64,000 nucleotides of DNA from Dryocola sp032051265 (lineage in GTDB: Bacteria; Pseudomonadota; Gammaproteobacteria; Enterobacterales; Enterobacteriaceae). Shown piece by piece: positions 17,457 to 26,903 of the stretch. The stretch covers positions 186,001-250,000 of the forward strand of contig DAMBYU010000003.1 in the NCBI GenBank assembly GCA_032051265.1, in the 5' to 3' direction. Made by a program: the position numbers and the translations under genes. Under the pieces are notes generated by a model. The model saw only the letters and a list, made by a program, of their open reading frames with translations, was not told the origin of the DNA and did not search any database. Every line of letters begins with the position of its first letter. The first letter of the stretch is position 1.

Positions 17457-18953
17457 CTAGTTTCCGAATGGATTACGAGAATTGCTGCGGTTTGCCTTGA
17501 CAGGTTGCACAGCAGGAGCGGCCTGAGGCGATGCCTCGGTACCGACTGCAGCGTTATCCGCGGTGAGACTATCAACACGGGCATTCTGTTCCGGCGTTTC
17601 TGGCGCCACGCTTTCTGCGGTGGTCGGGACTGGCTGACCCAGCGTAGCGTTAAGCGCGACCAGATCCTGCTCGTTAAGCGTACCCAGAGCCTGCTTAATA
17701 TTAAGCTGGTTGATCAGGTAGTTATAGCGAGCGCTGGAAAGCTGCTGCTTCGCATTATACAGCGTAGTGGTAGCGTCCAGCACATCAACAATGGTACGCG
17801 TACCCACGGAGTAACCGGCTTCCATCGCATCTAAAGAGCTTTGCGCAGAAACAACGGCCTGTTTGTAAGCATTGATGGTACTGATGGAGGCGTTCACGTT
17901 GTTAAAGGAAGAGCGCACGGTTTGCACAACGCTACGGTGTGCGCTTTCAAGCTGTTCGCTGGCGCCCACAAAGCTGTACTGCGCTTGTTTAACCTGCGAG
18001 GTTACCGAGCCACCGCTGTACAGCGGCAGCGTGAAATTCAGGCCAATTTTGTTCTGGCCCATATTGCTGTCGTCGTATTGTGCGTTATTGGTTCTTGAGC
18101 CGCTGTAGCTGGTGTCCGAAACACCGGTGGATGCGGTCAGACCGACGGTTGGCATATGGCCGGTTTCCGCATAGCGAATCTGTTCGCGAGCCAGATCCTG
18201 TGAAAGACGAGCCTGCAACAGCGACAGGTTACGTTTTTCCGCTTCCTGTAACAGGTTATTCACCGCATCCGGCTTGTTGGTTTTAAAGCCGTCAACGTTC
18301 AAAGAAGCCAGGGACGGATAGTAGTTGCCGGTAACCTGACGCAGATTTTCTACCGCGTTATCAAGGTTGTTACGCGCGGTCACTTCGTTTGCCAGCACGT
18401 TATCGTACTGTGAGCGGGCGTTCTGCACGTCGGTAATGGCTACAAGGCCTACGTTAAAGCGCTGGGTCGTCTGATCTAACTGACGGTAAATCGCCTGTTT
18501 CTGCGCTTCGGTATAGGAGAGTGCATCAATGGCGCTCAGCACGTTAAAATAGGCCGTCGCGGTGTTCAGAATCAGCGTCTGCTGGTCGGTCTGGTAGGTA
18601 ACATCCTGGATACCGGCAGACTTTTCCTGCAGGGTCAGCGCACGCCATCTCGACATATCAAAAATGGTTTGGGTTAAAGACAAAGAGGCGCTGGTCGCAC
18701 TGGAGTTAACGCCGTTTGCATCGCGGTAACCGTTGCTGTAACCGTAATCTGCACCAAGGCCGAGCTGTGGTAATAACGGGCTGCGTGCTTCGTTAATTTT
18801 TTCGAATGCGGCGTCACGGTCTGCAGCGGAACGACGTAAGTCCGGGTTGCTAAGACGCGCCTGCTGATAAACCTGCATCAGGTTTTCCGCCTGGCTCATG
18901 GCGCTGAAACCCGTTAGGCTCAGACCGATAAGGATTGGGAGCAGTTTCTTCAT
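17457..18953 (-). CDS. tolC: outer membrane channel TolC
   Basis: Trimeric outer-membrane exit duct for tripartite drug pumps and type I secretion. The ATG at 18953 gives 498 residues; the signal peptide is MKKLLPILIGLSLTGFSAMS plus QA (cleavage before ENLMQVYQQ). Two internally repeated helical halves are visible, and the Pro/Ala-rich tail ends RNPFGN. The long upstream frame is not conserved. TolC is the expected outer-membrane partner for the microcin exporter at 51.8-55.2 kb. Confidence 0.98.
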   Translation of the reverse strand: MKKLLPILIGLSLTGFSAMSQAENLMQVYQQARLSNPDLRRSAADRDAAFEKINEARSPLLPQLGLGADYGYSNGYRDANGVNSSATSASLSLTQTIFDMSRWRALTLQEKSAGIQDVTYQTDQQTLILNTATAYFNVLSAIDALSYTEAQKQAIYRQLDQTTQRFNVGLVAITDVQNARSQYDNVLANEVTARNNLDNAVENLRQVTGNYYPSLASLNVDGFKTNKPDAVNNLLQEAEKRNLSLLQARLSQDLAREQIRYAETGHMPTVGLTASTGVSDTSYSGSRTNNAQYDDSNMGQNKIGLNFTLPLYSGGSVTSQVKQAQYSFVGASEQLESAHRSVVQTVRSSFNNVNASISTINAYKQAVVSAQSSLDAMEAGYSVGTRTIVDVLDATTTLYNAKQQLSSARYNYLINQLNIKQALGTLNEQDLVALNATLGQPVPTTAESVAPETPEQNARVDSLTADNAAVGTEASPQAAPAVQPVKANRSNSRNPFGN

Positions 18954-19164
18954 TTGCATTCCTTGTTGTGAAGCAAAATTGTTTTCGTTAGCGCTGTTGG
19001 AGGCGAAATATTTGCCGATTCTAGCAGAGTCCGCCAGCGGGGCTGGTTGGCGTAAAGTGCCATCCGTCCGGAATTTCCAACAATCTATCACATAGATAAG
19101 GAAACGGTAGTCAAACGGGGTTGAAATTGCTCATTTCGTTACCATAAGCCATCAGGACATCATT

Positions 19165-19797
19165 ATGAGTAAGCCTACAAATAAGCTGGTCACGTTAGCC
19201 AAAAACGATGTTGAAATTATTGCACGGGAAACGCTTTATCGCGGTTTTTTTTCACTGGATCTTTATCGATTTCGTCATCGTTTGTTCAACGGGGAAATGA
19301 GCGGCGAAGTCCGGCGCGAAATTTTTGAACGCGGGCATGCCGCGGTGCTGCTACCCTATGACCCTGTGCGCGATGAAGTGGTGCTGATTGAGCAGATTCG
19401 CATTGCCGCTTACGACACAAGCGACACGCCATGGCTGCTTGAACTGATCGCCGGAATGATTGAGGAAGGTGAGAGCGTCGAAGACGTGGCGCGGCGGGAA
19501 GCCGTGGAAGAAGCAGGATTACTGGTTGGGCGCACCAAAGCTGTGCTCAGCTACCTGGCAAGCCCGGGAGGAACCAGCGAGCGCTCCTCCATACTCGTGG
19601 GTGAAGTGGATGCCACCACCGCTGAAGGTATTCACGGTCTGGTGGATGAAAACGAAGATATTCGTGTTCATGTGGTGAGCCGGGAAAAGGCTTACCAGCT
19701 AGTAGAAGAGGGGTACATCGACAATGCTGCCTCAGTCATCGCTTTACAATGGCTGCAGCTGCATTATGAAAAATTACGCATTGAGTGGAACGACTAA
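19165..19797 (+). CDS. nudF: ADP-ribose pyrophosphatase NudF
   Basis: Nudix hydrolase cleaving ADP-ribose to AMP and ribose 5-phosphate. 210 residues. The Nudix box runs from GMIEEGESVEDVARREA to VEEAGL (about 96-118), with the expected G, REx2E and EE residues. Divergent from tolC. First of a tight nudF-yqiB-cpdA-yqiA-parE series on the plus strand. Confidence 0.97.
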   Translation: MSKPTNKLVTLAKNDVEIIARETLYRGFFSLDLYRFRHRLFNGEMSGEVRREIFERGHAAVLLPYDPVRDEVVLIEQIRIAAYDTSDTPWLLELIAGMIEEGESVEDVARREAVEEAGLLVGRTKAVLSYLASPGGTSERSSILVGEVDATTAEGIHGLVDENEDIRVHVVSREKAYQLVEEGYIDNAASVIALQWLQLHYEKLRIEWND

Positions 19798-19799
19798 CT

Positions 19800-20222
19800 A
19801 TGAAGCGCTATACGCCTGACTTTCCTGAAATGATGCGCCTGTGCGAAACCAATTTCGCCCAGCTGCGCCGCCTGCTGCCGCGTAACGATGCGCCAGGTGA
19901 AACCGTAACTTATCAGGTTAATAGCGCCCGATATCGGCTGACCGTCCTTGAGTCCACCCGCTACACTACGCTTGTTGAAATAGAACAGACCGCGCCCAGC
20001 GTGAGCTACTGGAGCCTGCCCTCTATGTCCGTCAGGCTTTACCATGACGCGATGGTCGCGGAAGTGTGTTCAAGCCAGCAGATATTCCGTTTCAAAGCAC
20101 GTTATGATTATCCTAATAAAAAGTTGCATCAACGCGACGAAAAGCATCAAATTAACCAGTTTCTTGCTGATTGGCTGCGCTACTGTTTAGCGCATGGAGC
20201 GATGGCGGTTCCGGTTTATTAG
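19800..20222 (+). CDS. yqiB: YqiB, DUF1249 protein
   Basis: Conserved 140-residue cytoplasmic protein of unknown function. The ATG at 19800, two bases after the nudF stop, gives MKRYTPDFPEMMRLCETNF, as in E. coli. No membrane segment. The conserved stretch includes MSVRLYHDAMVAEV. Coupled to nudF upstream and cpdA downstream. Confidence 0.92.
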   Translation: MKRYTPDFPEMMRLCETNFAQLRRLLPRNDAPGETVTYQVNSARYRLTVLESTRYTTLVEIEQTAPSVSYWSLPSMSVRLYHDAMVAEVCSSQQIFRFKARYDYPNKKLHQRDEKHQINQFLADWLRYCLAHGAMAVPVY

Positions 20223-20247
20223 AGAGAGTGAAACCTAAGGACACCAT

Positions 20248-21075
20248 TTGGAAAGCCTGTTAAATCTTCCTGTGGCCGGTGGGGGCCGTATCAGGATACT
20301 GCAAATTACCGATACCCACCTATTCTCTGGAAAGGATGAAACGCTGCTCGGCATTAACACCTGGGAAAGCTACCAGGCGGTGCTTGCCGCAATTCTCGAC
20401 CAGGCGCGTCATTGCGATCTGATTGTCGCCACCGGGGATCTGGCCCAGGATCATAGCGCGCAAGCCTATCAGCACTTTGCTGAGGGGATCGCACGAATTG
20501 CTGCGCCCTGCGTCTGGCTGCCGGGCAACCACGACTTTCAACCAGCGATGTACGGTGCCTTGCAGGAGGCGGGGATCTCTCCCTCGAAGCTTGTCTATAT
20601 CGGCGACCGCTGGCAGGTTGTCCTGCTGGACAGCCAGGTCTTTGGCGTACCTCATGGCGAACTGAGCGATTATCAGCTCGAATGGCTGGAACGAAAATTA
20701 GCCGCCGCTCCTGAACGTCACACTCTCTTGCTGCTTCATCATCATCCGGTGCCCGCTGGCTGTAGCTGGCTCGATCAGCACAGCCTGCGTAACGCGCAGG
20801 AGTTAGATAACGTGCTGGTTAATTTTCCGCAGGTTAAAACGCTGCTGTGCGGGCACATTCATCAGGAATTAGATCTCGACTGGAATGGACGCCGTATGCT
20901 GGCAACGCCTTCTACCTGCGTGCAGTTTAAGCCCCACTGCGCCAACTTCACGCTGGATACCATTGAACCAGGCTGGCGCTGGCTGGATCTTCATCCGGAC
21001 GGCGTCGTCAGCACCGAGGTATGCCGCCTGAAAGGCGCAGTATTTAACCCCGATACCGCTTCAGAAGGGTACTGA
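20248..21075 (+). CDS. cpdA: 3',5'-cyclic-AMP phosphodiesterase CpdA
   Basis: Metallophosphoesterase that hydrolyses cAMP and tunes CRP signalling. It starts with TTG (20248) after AAGGA; the E. coli gene also uses a rare start. 275 residues with all family motifs: QITDTHLF, ATGDLAQD, PGNHD, LLLHHHP and CGHIHQ. It overlaps yqiA by one base (TGATG). Confidence 0.97.
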   Translation: MESLLNLPVAGGGRIRILQITDTHLFSGKDETLLGINTWESYQAVLAAILDQARHCDLIVATGDLAQDHSAQAYQHFAEGIARIAAPCVWLPGNHDFQPAMYGALQEAGISPSKLVYIGDRWQVVLLDSQVFGVPHGELSDYQLEWLERKLAAAPERHTLLLLHHHPVPAGCSWLDQHSLRNAQELDNVLVNFPQVKTLLCGHIHQELDLDWNGRRMLATPSTCVQFKPHCANFTLDTIEPGWRWLDLHPDGVVSTEVCRLKGAVFNPDTASEGY

Positions 21076-21650
21076 TGTCAGCGTTACTCTATCTGCACGG
21101 CTTCAACAGCTCCCCGCGTTCAGCAAAGGCGACCAGCCTGCAGGCATGGCTTGCGGAACGCTATCCGCATATAGATATGATCATCCCTCAGCTGCCGCCA
21201 TACCCTGCCGATGCCGCGGAGCTGCTTGAGTCGCTGGTGCTTGAACACGGCGGCGAGCCGCTTGGCGTTGTGGGCTCGTCATTAGGCGGATACTACGCCA
21301 CCTGGCTGTCGCAATGCTTTATGCTGCCCGCCGTGGTAGTTAACCCGGCGGTAAGGCCCTTTGAACTGCTGGCCGATTATCTCGGCACCAACGAGAACCC
21401 CTACACCGGCCAGCAATATGTGCTAGAGTCTCGCCATATTTACGATCTTAAAGTCATGCAGGTTGACCCGCTTGAAGCGCCGGATCTCATCTGGCTGCTG
21501 CAACAGACGGGTGACGAAGTGCTCGATTACCGCCAGGCGGTGGCTTACTACACCTCCTGTCGCCAGACGGTTGAAGCCGGTGGCAATCACGCCTTTGTGG
21601 GCTTCGAAGATTATTTCACACAGCTTGTCGACTTCCTCGGTCTGCATTGA
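21075..21650 (+). CDS. yqiA: YqiA, esterase-like alpha/beta hydrolase
   Basis: Small alpha/beta hydrolase with esterase activity reported for the family. 191 residues; nucleophile elbow GSSLGG (Ser near 73), acid in GDEVLDY, and His in GGNHAF. N-terminal LYLHGFNSS forms the oxyanion region. Translationally coupled to cpdA and followed by parE. Confidence 0.94.
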   Translation: MSALLYLHGFNSSPRSAKATSLQAWLAERYPHIDMIIPQLPPYPADAAELLESLVLEHGGEPLGVVGSSLGGYYATWLSQCFMLPAVVVNPAVRPFELLADYLGTNENPYTGQQYVLESRHIYDLKVMQVDPLEAPDLIWLLQQTGDEVLDYRQAVAYYTSCRQTVEAGGNHAFVGFEDYFTQLVDFLGLH

Positions 21651-21696
21651 GGCCGGGTCGGCCGATTCCCTGTTTCGCTATCTGAACGAATAAACC

Positions 21697-23592
21697 ATGA
21701 CGCAATCCAGTTATAACGCCGATGCCATTGAGGTTCTCACCGGGCTTGAGCCGGTTCGCCGCCGTCCGGGGATGTACACCGACACCTCTCGTCCAAACCA
21801 TCTGGGCCAGGAAGTTATTGATAACAGCGTGGATGAAGCGCTGGCAGGCCATGCTAAGCGTGTTGATGTCATTCTCCATGCTGACCAGTCATTAGAAGTT
21901 ATCGATGACGGACGTGGTATGCCGGTGGATATTCACCCTGAAGAAGGCGTGCCCGCGGTCGAACTGATCCTCTGCCGCCTGCACGCGGGGGGGAAATTCT
22001 CCAACAAAAACTACCAGTTCTCCGGCGGTCTGCACGGGGTGGGAATTTCCGTCGTTAACGCCCTGTCCAGACGGGTGGAAGTCACCGTGCGCCGCGATGC
22101 ACAGGTCTACAGCATCGCTTTTGAAAACGGCGACAAAGTGCAGGACTTGAAAGTGGTCGGCACCTGCGGTAAACGCAATACCGGCACCAGCGTTCACTTC
22201 TGGCCGGACGAAAAATTCTTCGACAGCCCGCGCTTCTCCGTTTCACGCTTAAGCCACCTGCTGAAAGCCAAAGCGGTGCTCTGTCCGGGCGTTGAAATCA
22301 CTTTTACCGATAAAGTTAACAATACCGAACAGCGCTGGTGCTACCAGGACGGCCTGAAAGATTATCTGAGCGAAGCGGTAAACGGGCTTATCACGCTGCC
22401 GGAAGCGCCGTTTATCGGCAACTTTGCAGGCGATACTGAAGAGGTTGACTGGGCGCTGCTCTGGCTGCCGGAAGGCGGTGAACTGCTGACCGAAAGCTAC
22501 GTCAACCTGATCCCAACCATGCAGGGCGGTACGCATGTCAACGGTCTGCGCCAGGGCTTGCTCGACGCGATGCGTGAATTTTGCGAATACCGCAACATTC
22601 TGCCGCGCGGGGTCAAACTCTCGGCGGATGATATCTGGGAACGCTGCGCCTACGTGCTTTCTGTGAAAATGCAGGATCCGCAGTTCGCCGGCCAGACCAA
22701 AGAACGTCTCTCGTCCCGCCAGTGCGCCGCTTTTGTCTCCGGCGTGGTGAAAGATGCGTTTAGCCTGTGGCTGAACCAGAATGTTCAGGCTGCGGAACAG
22801 CTGGCGGAGCTGGCGATTTCCAGCGCCCAGCGCCGTATGCGCGCGGCCAAAAAGGTGGTGCGTAAAAAGCTGACCAGCGGCCCGGCGTTGCCCGGCAAAC
22901 TGGCCGACTGCACCGCGCAGGATCTCAGCCGTACTGAACTCTTCCTTGTAGAAGGGGATTCCGCAGGCGGTTCAGCAAAGCAGGCGCGCGATCGTGAATA
23001 TCAGGCGATCATGCCGCTGAAGGGTAAGATCCTGAACACCTGGGAAGTCTCTTCTGATGAAGTGCTCGCCTCGCAGGAAGTGCACGACATTTCTGTGGCG
23101 ATCGGTATCGATCCTGATAGCGAAGATTTAAGCCAGCTGCGCTACGGTAAGATCTGTATCCTTGCAGATGCGGACTCCGATGGCCTGCATATCGCTACGC
23201 TGCTGTGCGCGCTGTTCGTGCGCCACTTCCGCTCGCTGGTCAGAGACGGTCACGTTTACGTGGCGATGCCGCCGTTGTACCGTATCGATCTGGGCAAAGA
23301 AGTGTACTATGCGCTCGATGAAGAAGAGAAAGCCGGCGTGCTGGAACAGCTTAAGCGTAAGAAGGGCAAGCCGAACGTGCAGCGCTTTAAAGGTCTGGGT
23401 GAAATGAACCCGCTGCAGCTGCGCGAAACCACGCTCGATCCGAATACACGCCGCCTGGTACAGCTCACTATCAGCGAGGAAGACAGCGACAAAACGCTGG
23501 CGATAATGGATATGCTGCTCGCCAAAAAACGTTCCGAAGACCGTCGTAACTGGTTACAGGAAAAAGGCGATATGGCCGAACTGGACGTGTAG
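21697..23592 (+). CDS. parE: DNA topoisomerase IV subunit B
   Basis: ATPase subunit of topoisomerase IV, which decatenates daughter chromosomes. 631 residues. GHKL motifs include VIDNSVDEALAGHA, IDDGRGMPVD and GGLHGVGISVVNAL. The TOPRIM domain has FLVEGDSAGGSAKQ and LADADSDG. The C-terminus ends in LDV. The partner parC lies 3.9 kb downstream. Confidence 0.98.
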   Translation: MTQSSYNADAIEVLTGLEPVRRRPGMYTDTSRPNHLGQEVIDNSVDEALAGHAKRVDVILHADQSLEVIDDGRGMPVDIHPEEGVPAVELILCRLHAGGKFSNKNYQFSGGLHGVGISVVNALSRRVEVTVRRDAQVYSIAFENGDKVQDLKVVGTCGKRNTGTSVHFWPDEKFFDSPRFSVSRLSHLLKAKAVLCPGVEITFTDKVNNTEQRWCYQDGLKDYLSEAVNGLITLPEAPFIGNFAGDTEEVDWALLWLPEGGELLTESYVNLIPTMQGGTHVNGLRQGLLDAMREFCEYRNILPRGVKLSADDIWERCAYVLSVKMQDPQFAGQTKERLSSRQCAAFVSGVVKDAFSLWLNQNVQAAEQLAELAISSAQRRMRAAKKVVRKKLTSGPALPGKLADCTAQDLSRTELFLVEGDSAGGSAKQARDREYQAIMPLKGKILNTWEVSSDEVLASQEVHDISVAIGIDPDSEDLSQLRYGKICILADADSDGLHIATLLCALFVRHFRSLVRDGHVYVAMPPLYRIDLGKEVYYALDEEEKAGVLEQLKRKKGKPNVQRFKGLGEMNPLQLRETTLDPNTRRLVQLTISEEDSDKTLAIMDMLLAKKRSEDRRNWLQEKGDMAELDV

Positions 23593-23604
23593 CGATACGC
23601 GCAA

Positions 23605-23640
23605 AAAAAGGGAGCCGGTATAAAAACCGGCTCCCTTTTT
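23605..23640. terminator. bidirectional terminator parE/ygiN
   Basis: A 14-bp inverted repeat (23605-23618 with 23627-23640) has AAAAA and TTTTT at its base and a GC core, between convergent genes. Confidence 0.9.
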
Positions 23641-23657
23641 ATTTGCGAAGAGCAATC

Positions 23658-23975
23658 TTACTTAATCGCGTCTTCCAGAATATGGATGTGAATATCCAGC
23701 ACGTCATCTTTCACCGCGGCGCTGTGGTTCTTCATGTGCGGCGTGGCTAAGTGGGCTTCCAGATGGGCAACGCTTTCCCATTTTTCCACCATAAAGATGG
23801 AATCCGGGGCGGTAGTCTGGAACGCGACCTGGGCATTATGATCGATTAATGGCGCATAGCCGTAGCAACCTTCTTCTTCGAGCACGGTCGGGATAATTTT
23901 CGCAAATGCATCCAGAACGTTCTTACGATGGTGCTGGCCCGGTCGGGTACGAATTTCAGCTATCACTGTCAGCAT
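23658..23975 (-). CDS. ygiN: quinol monooxygenase YgiN
   Basis: ABM-fold dimeric enzyme proposed to reoxidise the hydroquinone made by MdaB. The ATG at 23975 follows AAGGAG and gives 105 residues (MLTVIAEIRTRPGQH). His-rich C-terminal part (DDVLDIHIHILED). It sits 31 bases after mdaB on the same strand and forms the mdaB-ygiN quinone cycle. Confidence 0.95.
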   Translation of the reverse strand: MLTVIAEIRTRPGQHHRKNVLDAFAKIIPTVLEEEGCYGYAPLIDHNAQVAFQTTAPDSIFMVEKWESVAHLEAHLATPHMKNHSAAVKDDVLDIHIHILEDAIK

Positions 23976-24006
23976 GACTAACTCCTTTTTGTAAGCAGGC
24001 CAATAG

Positions 24007-24588
24007 TTAAGCAAAAATTTTGCCGAGATGCTCGCGATATTCTGCAACAAAGCGTGGAACGTCTGGCACCTTCATTACGTCGTTTGCGATAAAGGTCGGC
24101 AGGCCTTTCATGCCGAGGAATTCGTTGGCTTTATGGAACGGCAGGTAAACGCCGTCAACGCCGACGCCGTGGAAGAACTGTTCTTTATCTTCAAAAGCTT
24201 GCAGCGGTGCGTTCCAGGTCAGGGAGAGCATATAGGTTTTGCCCTGAATCAGACCGCCGGAACCGTATTTCTTTTCGGCATCAGAGCGGGTGCGGCCGTC
24301 GCTGGCATACAGCGAGCCGTGGCCTTCGGTGAATACATCGTCAATGTACTTCTTCATAGTCCAGGGCGCGCCCATCCACCAGCCAGGCATCTGGTAAATC
24401 ACGGTGTCGGCCCAAAGATATTTTTCGACTTCCGCTTTCACGTCGTACTCGCTGTCGGTACGCGTGACCTGAACATCATGTCCGAGGTCGCGCAGATAGC
24501 TTTCCGCGACTTCGGTCAGGGTGTCGTTTAGCTGGCCGTTAGAGTGGGCGAATTTTTTCGCACCGTTGATAATCAGGATGTTGCTCAT
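24007..24588 (-). CDS. mdaB: NAD(P)H:quinone oxidoreductase MdaB
   Basis: FAD-dependent two-electron quinone reductase of the flavodoxin-like NQO fold. The ATG at 24588 gives 193 residues (MSNILIINGAKKFAHSNGQ), the E. coli length. The motif YQMPGWWMGAPWTMKKYID lines the flavin site. Cotranscribed with ygiN. Confidence 0.96.
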   Translation of the reverse strand: MSNILIINGAKKFAHSNGQLNDTLTEVAESYLRDLGHDVQVTRTDSEYDVKAEVEKYLWADTVIYQMPGWWMGAPWTMKKYIDDVFTEGHGSLYASDGRTRSDAEKKYGSGGLIQGKTYMLSLTWNAPLQAFEDKEQFFHGVGVDGVYLPFHKANEFLGMKGLPTFIANDVMKVPDVPRFVAEYREHLGKIFA

Positions 24589-24697
24589 CTTTAGTCCTCG
24601 AATTATTGCTTCTGGCTCGCAGTCTAACGTGATCGCCGTCACGCTAAAATGGCCAGGATGTGCAAAGACTTTTGCCAGATGAGCAATAATCCACGGG

Positions 24698-26053
24698 TTA
24701 CCAGCTTATCCTTACCTGAAATCCGCCGCTTTCTACGTTGGAAAAGTGCGCACTCATACCGTGCAGAGAGGCGATACGCTGGACGATCGAAAGGCCCAGG
24801 CCGCTGCCCGTTTTTTCCTGGCCCGGTGGGCGAAAGAACCTTTCGCCTAACTTCGGTAAAAACTCCGGACTGATACCCGGGCCGTTATCGGTAATACAAA
24901 TTTCCCGCTTACGTAAAACAACGTTCACCACGCTGCCGCCTGAGCCGTAGCGCACGGCATTATCCAGCACGTTACGCACCATTAAACTCAGCAGTAAAGT
25001 CTGCCCACGCATGGAAACTTGCTCTTCTTTTAAATCAAGACGAATATCCACGCTCTCGCGTTGAGCCTGGTGCCAGATGTCCATCACGGCGCTTTGCAGC
25101 AGCGCAGGAAGCGATACGTTTTCAATATCCTTCAGGTCGGCCAACGAATCCAGGCGAGACAGAGTAAGCAACTGATCCACCAGGCGAGTGGCCCGCTCGG
25201 CGCCGAGCGTCAGATTATTCAGCGCATGTTCGCGCACCTGGGGATCGTTACCGGCTAGTTGCGCCACCTCAGCCTGTACTTTAAGCGCCGCCAGCGGGGT
25301 GCGAAGCTCATGGGCCGCATCCGAAGTAAAACGGCGTTCGCGAAGCATGAATTCGCCGGTGCGGGTAAAAAGCGTATTGAGCGCCTCGACCAGCGGTTTT
25401 ATTTCCAGCGGAAGCCGCAGCGTCTCCAGCTTGCGGGCATCGTCTGGCGAACGCTGGCGTAACCGTGCCGCCAGCTTATGTAAGGGGGCAAGCGCACGGC
25501 TAACCAGCCAGACCAGCAGCAATAACATCAACGGTAGTGCAATCAGCCACGGCACCAGCTGAGACGCGACGATATCCAGAGCCATATCATCGCGATATTC
25601 TCTCTCCTGGCCGACCACGATACGGTAGCGGCCGTCAGGCGTGGTAAGCCACACCAACCGCCAGGGTTCGTCATCACCGTTCAGGTATCCATCCGTAAAA
25701 CCATCGCGGCGATAGTCAAACCTCAGGTCTTTACCGTTATCGCCATCATTCATGCGCATCTGCCCGTCAACGGAAAAAATAGCGAAGGCGAGGGTATCGT
25801 CATCCTGTTTTCCGCGATGGTGCGGCACCATTTTTTTTGTCTGTGGTAACTGTGGATTTGTCTGGAGAGCCTGTAAATCCAGCGCGCTCAGCCGCTTGGC
25901 AAACAGCATTTGCTGGGTATCGAACAGCTTGTCGAGCGTTTTGGATGTCTGATACCAGGCGGCAACGCTTGCGCCAGCCCAGGCGATAAGCGTCAGCAAA
26001 ATAAAACTGGCAATCAGTCTCGCCTGCAGGCTTTGCGTCAGCTTTATAATCAT
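24698..26053 (-). CDS. qseC: sensor histidine kinase QseC
   Basis: Membrane kinase partner of QseB, reported in E. coli to sense autoinducer-3 and catecholamines. 451 residues: N-terminal membrane helix (about 12-34), a periplasmic sensor region, a second helix near 165-187, HAMP, the H-box SDAAHELRTPLAALK, N-box NVLDNAVRYG, and G-boxes DNGPGI and GSGLGLSIV. The start overlaps the qseB stop by 4 bases. Confidence 0.95.
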   Translation of the reverse strand: MIIKLTQSLQARLIASFILLTLIAWAGASVAAWYQTSKTLDKLFDTQQMLFAKRLSALDLQALQTNPQLPQTKKMVPHHRGKQDDDTLAFAIFSVDGQMRMNDGDNGKDLRFDYRRDGFTDGYLNGDDEPWRLVWLTTPDGRYRIVVGQEREYRDDMALDIVASQLVPWLIALPLMLLLLVWLVSRALAPLHKLAARLRQRSPDDARKLETLRLPLEIKPLVEALNTLFTRTGEFMLRERRFTSDAAHELRTPLAALKVQAEVAQLAGNDPQVREHALNNLTLGAERATRLVDQLLTLSRLDSLADLKDIENVSLPALLQSAVMDIWHQAQRESVDIRLDLKEEQVSMRGQTLLLSLMVRNVLDNAVRYGSGGSVVNVVLRKREICITDNGPGISPEFLPKLGERFFRPPGQEKTGSGLGLSIVQRIASLHGMSAHFSNVESGGFQVRISW

Positions 26054-26709
26054 TCTTCACCCAATGTATAGCCAATCCCGTGAACGGTGCGAATAAATCC
26101 GCTGCCTAGTTTACGGCGAAGGTGATGTATGTGAACTTCCAGCGCATTTCTGGAAACTTCATCGTCCCAGCTATAAATTTTTTCTTCAATCAGCGAGCGG
26201 GGAAGTACACGACCGGCGTTACGCATCAGCAACTCGAGCAGCGCAAATTCTTTCGGTTTTAGCTGCAGGGATTCACCGTTTTTGGTGACGGTTAATTTGA
26301 TGGGGTCTAGTTCAACCCCCGCGTGTAAAAGCGCAGGCTGCGACTGGCCGTGAGTGCGGCGAATTAAAACCTGCAGGCGTGCTGCTACTTCAATGAGCGC
26401 GAAAGGTTTGCATAAATAGTCGTCGGCGCCGAGCTGTAAACCTTCGACGCGCTGTTCCAGCGCATCGCGCGCGGTGAGAATTAATACCGGTTCATTTTGG
26501 CCGTTACGCCGCCAGCTTTTTAATATTTCCAGGCCGTCGATACCAGGCAGGCTTAAATCAAGTATGACTGCATCATAGGGAGCCTGGCTTAATGTTGATT
26601 GACCAGGTTTGCCATCGGTAAACCAGTCGATAGTGAACCCCATTTTCGCCAGCCCGGCTTTTAGTCCATCGCCGATCAGTTTGTCATCTTCAATTAGTAA
26701 TACGCGCAT
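26050..26709 (-). CDS. qseB: response regulator QseB (OmpR/PhoB family)
   Basis: DNA-binding response regulator paired with QseC. The ATG at 26709 gives 219 residues; an alternative 7 codons upstream is less likely. Receiver: acidic pocket IEDDK, phosphoacceptor Asp51 in AVILDLSLPG, and Lys in LCKPF. The winged-helix DNA-binding domain contains EVHIHHLRRKLG. A candidate autoregulatory site lies at 26833-26849. Confidence 0.96.
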   Translation of the reverse strand: MRVLLIEDDKLIGDGLKAGLAKMGFTIDWFTDGKPGQSTLSQAPYDAVILDLSLPGIDGLEILKSWRRNGQNEPVLILTARDALEQRVEGLQLGADDYLCKPFALIEVAARLQVLIRRTHGQSQPALLHAGVELDPIKLTVTKNGESLQLKPKEFALLELLMRNAGRVLPRSLIEEKIYSWDDEVSRNALEVHIHHLRRKLGSGFIRTVHGIGYTLGEE

Positions 26710-26832
26710 GACGCTGTCCTTATCGCTCAAACAGGTGAAGTTAATAACGTTTGATTCGGTGTGTACAGCGGAAAAGCACGCTGCTTCGGTAATTGCCGCA
26801 CTTCAGTAAAAAATGCATTTTTGCGTAGAGAA

Positions 26833-26849
26833 ATTAAGATCGCGTTAAG
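26833..26849. promoter_or_regulatory. PmrA/QseB-type direct repeat
   Basis: ATTAAG, five bases, then GTTAAG: two hexamers at an 11-bp period, the layout bound by PmrA and QseB (YTTAAK-N5-YTTAAK). It lies between divergent qseB and ygiW, 55 bases before ygiW. Regulation by QseB is inferred. Confidence 0.6.
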
Positions 26850-26903
26850 ATCTATGCGCTTTAATAGGTATCAGTAATGACATACCGATAAGGAGAATAA
26901 ATA

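Noticed and set aside
18954..19091. N-terminal extension of TolC
   Set aside because: It would bury the signal peptide behind 46 non-conserved residues; the start at 18953 matches the family.
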